A program made the translations under genes and the position numbers. From Oscillospiraceae bacterium (GTDB lineage Bacteria; Bacillota; Clostridia; Oscillospirales; Oscillospiraceae), in the NCBI GenBank assembly GCA_017550645.1, contig JAFZOI010000007.1, positions 1 to 64,000 of the forward strand: 64,000 nt of DNA, in the 5' to 3' direction. The notes beneath the pieces were generated by a model, which saw only the letters and a list, made by a program, of their open reading frames with translations, was not told where the DNA came from and searched no databases. The first letter of the stretch is position 1; each line of letters starts with the position of its first letter. Shown here one piece after another: positions 50,784 through 58,113 of this stretch.

Positions 50784-52568
50784 TTATTGCTGCAGGATCA
50801 TCGTGTACGTCTCGCCGTCCTTGCAGCAGTAGACCTCCATCTCCGTCCGTGACACGGGGTAAAGTATGAGCATCGCGGTATAGTCGTCCGGGTCGCCGGA
50901 ATACGCCCGCACCTCGCCGTCCCGCACGACGTAGTCGTCCCCGGCTCTGTAATGCGGCAGGCTGAACGTCAGTTTCCCGGCTTCGGTCATTTTCAGATCA
51001 TAGGTCAGCGCCCGGGTCACCCATCTGCCCGTCAGGTACTCGCGGGTGAACGAATCGGTCAGGATCGTCCTCGCGTCCTCGAACCAGACGAGCTCCAGCA
51101 GCGCGTCCATCGCCTCGTCGTCGGACGAGAACCTGCAGTTTCCGAGATACTCGGTCCCCGCCATGGAGTCCCAAGACGTCCCGCTCTCTCTGCGCATCCG
51201 GTCATAATACTTGCAGTGTATCAGAGTGAGGTAGCGCTCGGAATCCCTGTGGGAAGAAAGCAGAGCGAAGCGCTCCGCCGCCCCGGCGAGCTCCCCGGCG
51301 CGGTATTGGTCCTGCGCCTCGGCGTAGAGGTTCCTTGTGACCGCCGCGGCATACTGCGCGGAATTCCTGCGCCCGTCCAGCTCTTTGAGGACGCCGTAAG
51401 CTCCGATAAGGTCGCCCTCGTCCTCGAGCGAATGCGCCCAGAGCCAGAGCGTCTCGTCGGCCATGTCGGCCGAGTCGGCGTGCCTCAGCTCCGCAAGAGC
51501 GCTGAACATGGCGTACGCCTCTTCGTAGTTTTTATCCTCCTGCAGCGTGCGCACGGCCTTGCGGTAATGCATGTCGCGCGCGAGCTCGGCGGAATTGCCG
51601 TAGTTTTTCTCGGCAAGCTGATCGTAAAGCGCCATTGCCTCATCGAATTCTCCCCGCTCGGCCAGCAGGCTCGCCTGTCTGTAAAGCGCCTCCTGCCTCA
51701 GCTCATCCGATCTGCGGTAGCGTCCGAGGCCGGAAAACAGCTCCGCCGCCTCGGCGTACTCCCCTTTTTCGAGCGCCATCCCGGCCCGGACGTAGTCCGG
51801 ATACTTCCGGTCGACGAGCTTTACGGTCTGCTGCAGCGGGATGAGCTTCCACGCCTCCAAGAACTGGCCTCTCATCGTGAGAGACAGCGAGCGGATATAT
51901 CCTCCGTATACTATGCCTATCGTGACGACGACGATGGCGATCAGGCAGAGCACCGCCGCGAGCACGGGCCTTCTCACCCGCCGTCTGCGCGACGGCGCGG
52001 AGCGGACGGGCTTGCCCGTCGGCAGCCGCCATCCCTGCATCCTGTTAAACGGCATCAGGTCGTAGATGAGCTCCTGCATGGAGCCGTAGCGCCTGTCGGG
52101 ATCGATGCGCATGCCCTTTTCCGTTATGCGCTTGAGGGACGTGACGGAGTATGCCTCCGCATACGCGTAGGCCGCGGGGATGTTCCCCGCTCCGGCCTCG
52201 GCGCGCGTCAGCGCGTCCTCCGGCGCTTTCCCGTCGACGGCGTAGCGCAGAAGGGCGCAGAAGGAGTATACGTCGCTGAGCGCGCCGCAGTCCCCGCCGC
52301 CGTATATCTCCGGAGCGGTGAAGCCCGGAGCGAGACCGGCGTCGGCGCCGCCCGTCGGCTCGCGCAGTCTGAGACCGCCGTTTTCGACAATCACGCTGTC
52401 CGGAGACAGCTCCAGATGCGCCTTCCCGGCGTCGTGCATGCGCGTCAGTTCGTTCGCGACCGGCATCAGCACGGACACCGCCGCCTCGGGCGTCGCAAAG
52501 GGGCCGCGGCTCTCCACGTACTCCCTGAAGGTCACTATATCGTTTTCGGCTTTCGCTCTTTTTCTCAT
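50784..52568 (-). CDS. Degenerate Ser/Thr kinase C-lobe with membrane anchor and external repeat domain
   Basis: About 594 residues. The first 190 align with the C-lobe of Hanks-type kinases only. The hinge/helix-D region FREYVESRGPF, the catalytic loop HLELSPDSV in place of HRDLKPxN, and REP where DFG should be are followed by APEIYGG, DVYSF and the last helices. There is no glycine loop or VAIK lysine, so ATP transfer is not expected. A transmembrane helix (about 201-223) follows a basic stretch, then repeats of TPR-like helices (about 260-460) and a beta-rich end outside the cell. ATG 52568 has GAGGG before it; ATG 52586 is possible. First gene of a unit with the SLATT-like gene and ligA. 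Confidence 0.82.
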   Translation of the reverse strand: MRKRAKAENDIVTFREYVESRGPFATPEAAVSVLMPVANELTRMHDAGKAHLELSPDSVIVENGGLRLREPTGGADAGLAPGFTAPEIYGGGDCGALSDVYSFCALLRYAVDGKAPEDALTRAEAGAGNIPAAYAYAEAYSVTSLKRITEKGMRIDPDRRYGSMQELIYDLMPFNRMQGWRLPTGKPVRSAPSRRRRVRRPVLAAVLCLIAIVVVTIGIVYGGYIRSLSLTMRGQFLEAWKLIPLQQTVKLVDRKYPDYVRAGMALEKGEYAEAAELFSGLGRYRRSDELRQEALYRQASLLAERGEFDEAMALYDQLAEKNYGNSAELARDMHYRKAVRTLQEDKNYEEAYAMFSALAELRHADSADMADETLWLWAHSLEDEGDLIGAYGVLKELDGRRNSAQYAAAVTRNLYAEAQDQYRAGELAGAAERFALLSSHRDSERYLTLIHCKYYDRMRRESGTSWDSMAGTEYLGNCRFSSDDEAMDALLELVWFEDARTILTDSFTREYLTGRWVTRALTYDLKMTEAGKLTFSLPHYRAGDDYVVRDGEVRAYSGDPDDYTAMLILYPVSRTEMEVYCCKDGETYTMILQQ

Positions 52569-52645
52569 CTCAGCCCTCACAGCCATGCTTTCAGTCAGGC
52601 TTCGCGCGGGACCGGTACGGTATCCGCGTATAATTCTTCGAGTAT

Positions 52646-52674
52646 ATTATATCCTTTTTGCGCCTCGCAGGCAA
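52646..52674 (-). promoter_or_regulatory. Promoter of the pseudokinase-SLATT-ligA unit
   Basis: Minus-strand TTGCCT (52674-52669), 17 bases, perfect TATAAT (52651-52646). Confidence 0.72.
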
Positions 52675-52700
52675 GCCGCAAACGCCTTTGAAACGCATTC

Positions 52701-52729
52701 TTGTTGCGCTTGAGCGCGGTATGTATTAA
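52701..52729 (+). promoter_or_regulatory. Promoter of the aldo-keto reductase gene
   Basis: TTGTTG (52701-52706), 17 bases, TATTAA (52724-52729); divergent from the pseudokinase promoter. Confidence 0.55.
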
Positions 52730-52761
52730 AATAACAAAAAAGCTTGAAAGGCGGCCGTGAC

Positions 52762-53787
52762 ATGAAGACCGTTACACTCGGAAGCACGGGGATAGTTTCC
52801 CCGAAAAACGCGTTCGGCGCGCTCCCCATCCAGCGCGTCAGCGAGGAGGAGGCATGCCGTCTGCTGCGCAGGGCGTACGAGGCAGGCATCACCTTTTTCG
52901 ATACGGCCAACGCCTATACCGACAGCGAAAAGAAGATAGGCATGGCCCTTGCCGACGTGCGCGACAAAATACATATCGCCACCAAGACCGGCGCGAGGAA
53001 CGTCGAGATGTTTTGGCAGAACCTCGAAAACAGCCTGCGCATGATGAAGACGGACCACATCGACATCTACCAGTTCCATAACCCCGCCGTATGCCCGAGG
53101 CCGGGCGACGGCACGGGCCTCTACGAGGCCGCCCTCGAGGCGAAGGCGCAGGGCAAGATACTCCACATCGGCATTACCAACCACCGCCCCGCCGTCGCGC
53201 GCGAGGCCGTCGAGTCCGGCCTTTTCGAGACGCTTCAGTTCCCGTTCTGCTATCTGGCCACGGAGACCGACCTCGAGCTCGTGCGCCTCTGCAGAGAGCG
53301 AAACGTCGGCTTCATAGCGATGAAGGCGCTCTCGGGCGGGCTCCTCTCCAACGCCGCGGCCTGCTATGCGTGGCTCGACAAATTCGACAACGTCCTGCCC
53401 ATATGGGGCGTTCAGCGCGAGAGTGAGCTGGAGGAATTCATCTCCTTCATGGCCGACCCGCCGACGATGACAGCGGAGATGGAGTCGCTCATCGAGAAGG
53501 ACCGCGGAGAGCTCATCGGGAGCTTCTGCCGCTCCTGCGGCTACTGCATGCCCTGCCCGATGGGCATCATGATACCCAACTGCGCGAGGATGTCGCAGCT
53601 CATACGCCGCAGCCCGTCCGCGCCGTTTCTGACGCCGATGTGGCGGGAGAACATGGAGAAGATCGAGCAGTGCGTCGGCTGCGGGCAGTGCAAGAAAAAA
53701 TGCCCCTACGGGCTCGACATCCCCGAGCTCCTCAAGGAGAACCTCGCAGATTACAGGCGCATCGTCTCGGGCGAAGTCAGCCTCTGA
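52762..53787 (+). CDS. Aldo-keto reductase with C-terminal ferredoxin-type domain
   Basis: About 341 residues. Residues 1-265 are the AKR barrel with catalytic Asp47, Tyr52, Lys75 and His106 all in place. The C-terminal part has two iron-sulfur motifs, CRSCGYCMPC(P)..C and CVGCGQCKKKCPYG. This fusion type is frequent in anaerobes, with ferredoxin or flavodoxin as possible partner. Substrate unknown (aldehyde, keto acid or quinone-like). Start at 52762 has AAAGGCGG 8-9 bases upstream. A strong terminator follows. Confidence 0.92.
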   Translation: MKTVTLGSTGIVSPKNAFGALPIQRVSEEEACRLLRRAYEAGITFFDTANAYTDSEKKIGMALADVRDKIHIATKTGARNVEMFWQNLENSLRMMKTDHIDIYQFHNPAVCPRPGDGTGLYEAALEAKAQGKILHIGITNHRPAVAREAVESGLFETLQFPFCYLATETDLELVRLCRERNVGFIAMKALSGGLLSNAAACYAWLDKFDNVLPIWGVQRESELEEFISFMADPPTMTAEMESLIEKDRGELIGSFCRSCGYCMPCPMGIMIPNCARMSQLIRRSPSAPFLTPMWRENMEKIEQCVGCGQCKKKCPYGLDIPELLKENLADYRRIVSGEVSL

Positions 53788-53796
53788 AAACAAATA

Positions 53797-53833
53797 AAAA
53801 CGCCTCCGGCCCGAATCGAGCCGGAGGCGTTTT
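53797..53833. terminator. Bidirectional terminator after the aldo-keto reductase gene
   Basis: A perfect 14-bp stem (53797-53810 with 53820-53833) with A-run and T-run flanks, between convergent genes. Confidence 0.92.
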
Positions 53834-53851
53834 GTCGTTTTGCTTATTTGC

Positions 53852-56089
53852 TCAGCCTATCTTATATGCGCACACGCCGGAGCTGAGCGTCGTGACGAGT
53901 ATCTCTAGCTTGCCGTCGCCGTCTATATCCGCGACCGCGGGCGTCGCGCGGCTTCCGTTGGCGTAGTAGAGATCGCCCGGACCTGTGTAACCCCAGAAGG
54001 ACGGGAAGGTCGTCTCCGCGAGCAGCTTGCCCGTGCAGTCGAGGACGATAAGCCTGCCGCGCACGTCCGTCTGATCCCCGGACGTATACGTGGCGAAGAT
54101 GATCTCCTGCTTCCCGTCGCCGTTGACGTCCGCCGCGACCGGCCTGGAGGCGAAGGACTCCACGGCGGAGCTGCGGCTCGTCACCGCGTAAGGCCAGGCG
54201 CCGTGCTCCGTCCCGTCGAGGTCGAAGCAGTGGACCTTGCCGTCATAGGAGCTGAATATTATCTCCTTGTTCCCGTTGCCGTCGAGGTCGGAGACGGTCG
54301 GATTGATGCGCGGCGCGGGCAGGGCCGAAGAGCCGAGCGAGAGTATCTCGCCGACGTCCGTCGGGATCTGCGTCCAGTCGTAGCCCTTGGCGGCGTTGGT
54401 GTAGCGGGTGCGGTCGGTATTGAGGATAAAGGTCGTAAAGTAGCGGGCGATGCCCTCGTAGCTGTTCACACCGTTGCGCATGGCGAGCGCGCCGTCGATG
54501 ATCATCGAGGTGAAAACGAGCTCTACGGTGCCGTTGCCGTCGACGTCGGCCGCGACGACGCCGCCGAAAGTGCCGGCGTTGATGTTGCGGTCCTCGCGGT
54601 AAGTCCCGAGTATGGAGTCTCCCATTCCGGAGGCGCTGCCGCCGTGATTCCTCGCCCAGTCGACGATCACCATCTCGTGCTCATAGTTCTCGGCCATGGG
54701 CAGCCCGCGCCAGCGCAGGCCCGCGTACGGGCCTCCGGCGGCGAGGACGTCGCTGCCGTCGAGCTTGAAGGCCGCGATCTGGTCCTCGTCAAAGAGCATG
54801 ACGAGCTCCTTCTTGCCGTCGCCGTCCAGATCGACCGCTTCCATGCTGTTGGAATAAAGGCCGAAGCCGCATTTTTTCGGCCAGCCGGGAAGCATGTTCC
54901 CGCGCCAGTCGTACACGGCGACCGCCGGATCGCGGCTCTCGCCGACGCCGAAGCCCATGGCGATCTCGATCTTTCCGTCGCCGTCCATATCGTCGGCCTC
55001 GACGGCGCGCGCCGCGTGGGCCGTGGTCCAATGCGCCTTGAAGCGCCCCGTGCCGTCATAGACGCCGACATAGGTCTGATCCTTTACATAGTTTGTGAAG
55101 AACGTCACTATCTCCGGCTTGCCGTCCCCGTCGCAGTCGAGGACCATAGGCGAGAGCACGGCCGCGCCGAAATACGCGTCGTCGGATGCGTTTTCCGTCA
55201 CGTCGTGGCCTGAGGGGACGCTCCATTTTATCTTGCCCGTCGAGGCTTCGAGACAGAAGAGCGTGCGGACGGCAAAGATGACCTCGAGCTTCCCGTCGCC
55301 GTCCACGTCGGCGCAGATCGGATCGGCGGAGGCGGGCTCCTCCACGGTCCATCTGCTGATGCTGCCGCCGCCGGTATAGACCGTCTTGAGCTGCAGCGGA
55401 GCGGTACTTCCTACGGTGAGGTCGTAGCTGGATTTGAACACGCCGTCGTTGGTGAGCTTATCGAAGAGCGTGAGCTTCGAGTCGCGCATATTCAGATACA
55501 GCGCGCGGTAGCACATCTCGACCATGCCGGCGCGGAGGAACTTGCCCTCCTTGCTCCAGTCCTCGCTCTGCTTCTGCGTCATCAGGCCCTTCGATACGGC
55601 GAAGGAAAGCGCCTGCGCAAAGGTGAAGTCCCCGTTTTTCTCGGAGTACCCGAGCGCGCGCAGGATCATTGCGGCGAACTGCTGCGCGGTTATGTCGTAA
55701 TTTCCGCCGAAGCGGTCCCCTCCGATGCCGTTGATGCAGCCGGCCTCATAGAGCCACGTTACGTTTGCCGTCGCCCACGACGCGGTGTCGACGAACGGAC
55801 AGTGCAGCGCGCCGGAATCATACTGAGCCTTCGCCTTGCTCTCGCGCCCCATGAGCCTTATGAGCATGGTCGCGGCCGCGTCGCGCACGGCCTTGTCCTC
55901 AAGGCCGAAGTTCGGCGTGCCGTCGGGATTGTCTCCGTATCCCTTGAACAGTCCGAGCTGCCTGAGCGCCTCGGCCATCTGCTCGGCGGTCATGCTGTCG
56001 GCAGGGGTCGCCGCAGATGCGGAGAGAGGTACGCTCAGCAGCAGCGCCGCCGCCAGAAGGATGATAAGCAGTCGTTTAAGCTGTTTCAT
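53852..56089 (-). CDS. Secreted SLH-anchored FG-GAP/beta-propeller protein
   Basis: About 745 residues. A signal peptide (cleavage near SASA, residue 26) precedes S-layer-homology-like repeats (about 35-210: VRDAAATMLIRLMG, CPFVDTASWATANVTWLYEAGCINGIG, ITAQQFAAMILRALGY). The rest holds at least eight FG-GAP/VCBS calcium loops of the form D-G-D-G-x-x-E (VDGDGKLEVIF, CDGDGKPEIV, MDGDGKIEIA, LDGDGKKELV, LDGNGNKEII, VNGDGKQEII, IDGDGKLEIL). These normally build a beta-propeller for protein or glycan binding. The SLH part would hold it on the wall. ATG 56089 has GAGGA 8 bases before it. Confidence 0.88.
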   Translation of the reverse strand: MKQLKRLLIILLAAALLLSVPLSASAATPADSMTAEQMAEALRQLGLFKGYGDNPDGTPNFGLEDKAVRDAAATMLIRLMGRESKAKAQYDSGALHCPFVDTASWATANVTWLYEAGCINGIGGDRFGGNYDITAQQFAAMILRALGYSEKNGDFTFAQALSFAVSKGLMTQKQSEDWSKEGKFLRAGMVEMCYRALYLNMRDSKLTLFDKLTNDGVFKSSYDLTVGSTAPLQLKTVYTGGGSISRWTVEEPASADPICADVDGDGKLEVIFAVRTLFCLEASTGKIKWSVPSGHDVTENASDDAYFGAAVLSPMVLDCDGDGKPEIVTFFTNYVKDQTYVGVYDGTGRFKAHWTTAHAARAVEADDMDGDGKIEIAMGFGVGESRDPAVAVYDWRGNMLPGWPKKCGFGLYSNSMEAVDLDGDGKKELVMLFDEDQIAAFKLDGSDVLAAGGPYAGLRWRGLPMAENYEHEMVIVDWARNHGGSASGMGDSILGTYREDRNINAGTFGGVVAADVDGNGTVELVFTSMIIDGALAMRNGVNSYEGIARYFTTFILNTDRTRYTNAAKGYDWTQIPTDVGEILSLGSSALPAPRINPTVSDLDGNGNKEIIFSSYDGKVHCFDLDGTEHGAWPYAVTSRSSAVESFASRPVAADVNGDGKQEIIFATYTSGDQTDVRGRLIVLDCTGKLLAETTFPSFWGYTGPGDLYYANGSRATPAVADIDGDGKLEILVTTLSSGVCAYKIG

Positions 56090-56133
56090 CGATATGTTCC
56101 TCACTTCGTTTTATTGCTGACATTATTGATAAT

Positions 56134-56162
56134 ATTTTATCTCATTTTCACGCTTTTTTCAA
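56134..56162 (-). promoter_or_regulatory. Promoter of the FG-GAP surface protein gene
   Basis: Minus-strand TTGAAA (56162-56157), 17 bases, TAAAAT (56139-56134). Confidence 0.7.
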
Positions 56163-56207
56163 GAGAAAACGGCATTTCGCCCGGGGCCCGGACGAAACGC
56201 GAAGAGG

Positions 56208-56906
56208 TCATCTGAACCATTTAAGATCGTCCAGCCGCAGGAGGACAGGGGCCCTGCCGTAGGCGGTGCCGGAATCTATGTCTATCCACGTGTCGGTAAA
56301 GAGCGGCAGGCCGTCGTACTTGTCGCCGTGGATGAAGGTAGGCGTATGGCCCGCCACGACCGTTATATCCTCAAAATAGCTCTCGTCCGGCGACGGACGC
56401 GCCCACAAAAGCTCGTCCGGGGCGTACTCGGAGAGCTTTTTGTCCGGGCTGAAATTGCCGAGCCCCGCGTGGACGAGGATGAAGTCGCGCTCCCCCGCGG
56501 TCACGGCCTCCCAGAGCGGCGCCTCGCGCAGGAAATCGAGGATATCGCCGCGCTCTTCGTCGGATATCGAGCGGAGGGCGTTCAGCGTGACCTGCCCGCC
56601 GTTTTTCAGATAGCGCCGCAGCAGGCGCACCTGCATCTCGTCGAGCGCTTCGATGTTCTCCTCGGTTATCTCGCCGAAGACGAACTCGCACGAGAGCAGC
56701 ATCGCCTCGTGATTTCCGAGGATGAACTCCGCGTCCGGGGCCTCCATGAGCCAGCGGAGCAGGCCGAGGCCGCCGTCGCCGTTGCGGTCGACGACGTCGC
56801 CGAGCACGAAGAGGAAGTCCCCCTCCCCGAAGCCCGCGCGATCGAGCAGGTCCTCCAGCTTTTCTACGGGCAGACCGTGCAGGTCTGATATGCAATAAGT
56901 TGACAT
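56208..56906 (-). CDS. Calcineurin-like metallophosphoesterase (PP1-like Ser/Thr phosphatase type)
   Basis: 232 residues with the full metal-site series: ISDLHG (Asp8, His10), GDVVDRN (Asp37, Asp40), GNHE (Asn65, His66), HAGLGN and GHTP. The DLHG/GDVVDR/GNHE set is that of bacterial PrpA/PrpB-like or Ap4A-hydrolase-like phosphatases, which remove phosphate from proteins or hydrolyse dinucleotide polyphosphates. Cytoplasmic. The gene follows the YgjP-type gene by 29 bases on the same strand and may be co-transcribed. Confidence 0.88.
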   Translation of the reverse strand: MSTYCISDLHGLPVEKLEDLLDRAGFGEGDFLFVLGDVVDRNGDGGLGLLRWLMEAPDAEFILGNHEAMLLSCEFVFGEITEENIEALDEMQVRLLRRYLKNGGQVTLNALRSISDEERGDILDFLREAPLWEAVTAGERDFILVHAGLGNFSPDKKLSEYAPDELLWARPSPDESYFEDITVVAGHTPTFIHGDKYDGLPLFTDTWIDIDSGTAYGRAPVLLRLDDLKWFR

Positions 56907-56935
56907 AAAATTATTTTCTTTCTATTATCGTTAAT

Positions 56936-57490
56936 TTATTTGTCCCCAAGCATGGCCATGAGCAGATCGCCGTTGTCGTCGAGCCATTTGCGGCGCTTTT
57001 TGTAGTCCGGGAGGACGCGCGCCACCTCGGCGTAAAAGCGCGCGGAGTGGTTCATCTCCTTGAGATGGCAGAGCTCATGGACGACCACGCCGTCGAGCAC
57101 CTCGGGCGGCGCCTTCATGAGCAGGCAGTTGAAATTGAGGTTGCCCTTCGCGCTGCAGCTCCCCCAGCGGGAGCGCTGGGTGCGTATCGTTATGCGCCCG
57201 TATCTTACCCCGACGAGCGGCGCGAAGAAAGCGCAGCGCTCGGGGATAGTCTTGCGCGCCTCGTCGGCGAGCGCGCGGACCTCCTCCGGCGTCAGCTTCG
57301 GTACGGCGGCCTTTTTCTCCTCGCGGGCACGCGCCTTTTCGAGCAGACTCTCGAGGCGGGCCCTGTTGTCGCCGAGGAAGCGCTCGATCGCGCCCTTCGG
57401 CGCGAGGTACGGCGCTCTGACGATGAGGCGGCCGTTTCTTATTTCCGCGCCTATCGTGCGGCGGGCGCTTCTGATGAGCTCGTACTCCAT
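56936..57490 (-). CDS. YgjP/WLM-type zinc metallopeptidase (M48-like, DUF45)
   Basis: 184 residues. The zinc site is HELCH (138-142) with a third ligand His148 in NHSARFY, and RWGSCSAKGNLNFNC (108-122) precedes it, as in the YgjP family. These small cytoplasmic metallopeptidase-like proteins often accompany type I restriction genes or stand alone; substrate unknown. Start at 57490. Here it precedes the phosphatase gene. Confidence 0.88.
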   Translation of the reverse strand: MEYELIRSARRTIGAEIRNGRLIVRAPYLAPKGAIERFLGDNRARLESLLEKARAREEKKAAVPKLTPEEVRALADEARKTIPERCAFFAPLVGVRYGRITIRTQRSRWGSCSAKGNLNFNCLLMKAPPEVLDGVVVHELCHLKEMNHSARFYAEVARVLPDYKKRRKWLDDNGDLLMAMLGDK

Positions 57491-57590
57491 GTTGTCCTCC
57501 GGCGGTCCTCCCCGTCCGAACGGGAACGTCTTTTCTTATCTTTTTTTAATAATATATACCACAAAATCGGGCCGATTGCGAGAAAAACCG

Positions 57591-57620
57591 CTGTCATACG
57601 GGCCGCGCGCGTGGTAGAAT
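57591..57620 (+). promoter_or_regulatory. Possible promoter of the IreB gene
   Basis: CTGTCA (57591-57596), 18 bases, TAGAAT (57615-57620). Weak match, supported mainly by position. Confidence 0.4.
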
Positions 57621-57666
57621 GGGTGCGGACGCCCCGGCGCGGGCAAACGGGAAAGGAGATAAAACC

Positions 57667-57900
57667 ATGAGCATCTTTTCCAAAAAGCAGGATCCGAACG
57701 ACATTCCGAAGGTGAGCGACACCATGCGCGAGATCTACGACGCCATGAAGACCAAGGGCTACGACCCCGTCAACCAGTTTGTCGGCTACCTGCTCTCGGG
57801 CGATCCGATGTATATCCCCGGGGCAGTCAGGCCGAAGATCAGGGCCTTTGACAGAGACGAGATACTCGAGGAACTCGTAAAAAACTATTTTGAGCGCTGA
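57667..57900 (+). CDS. IreB family regulatory phosphoprotein (UPF0297)
   Basis: 77 residues. The diagnostic block YDAMKTKGYDPVNQFVGYLLSGDPMYIP and the end DRDEILEELVKNYF (in short pieces) match IreB/UPF0297 proteins, which in Enterococcus are phosphorylated by the PASTA kinase IreK and govern cell-wall stress tolerance. The N-terminus (MSIFSKKQDPNDIPKV) differs from the usual MxxxxETxxF-type start, so the phospho-threonines of the Enterococcus protein may be replaced by Thr near residue 20. ATG 57667 has AAAGGAG upstream. The yrrK and alaS genes that usually follow are not here. Confidence 0.87.
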   Translation: MSIFSKKQDPNDIPKVSDTMREIYDAMKTKGYDPVNQFVGYLLSGDPMYIPGAVRPKIRAFDRDEILEELVKNYFER

Positions 57901-57976
57901 CGAAGCGCGCCGCGGGCGATTTAGTAAACTGTAATATCATATTTCCTATATTATGTCTACTTATGCGGGCCAAATA

Positions 57977-58010
57977 AGACGGTATCCGGCGTTTGCCGGG
58001 TACCGTCTTT
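57977..58010 (+). terminator. Intrinsic terminator of the IreB gene
   Basis: A 14-bp stem with one wobble (57977-57990 with 57995-58008), GTTT loop and a T-rich tail that merges into the 18-bp repeats. Confidence 0.8.
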
Positions 58011-58073
58011 CTGTTTGTTCTCGTCTTTCTGTTTATTCTAGTTTTTCGGTTTGATTTCGCTTTCGATTTGGTA
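58008..58073. repeat. 18-bp tandem repeat
   Basis: Three and a half units of 18 bases (58008-58025, 58026-58043, 58044-58061, then partial). The consensus is TTTC(T/G)GTTT(G/A)TTCTCGTC-like. It lies between the IreB terminator and the end of the tandem CaiB gene. An open minus-strand frame through it encodes an Asn-Arg-Lys-Thr repeat but is not supported as a gene. Confidence 0.7.
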
Positions 58074-58113
58074 CCGTATTCCGGTCCGTCGGGCGCCGCG
58101 CGGCGAGGCGCGC

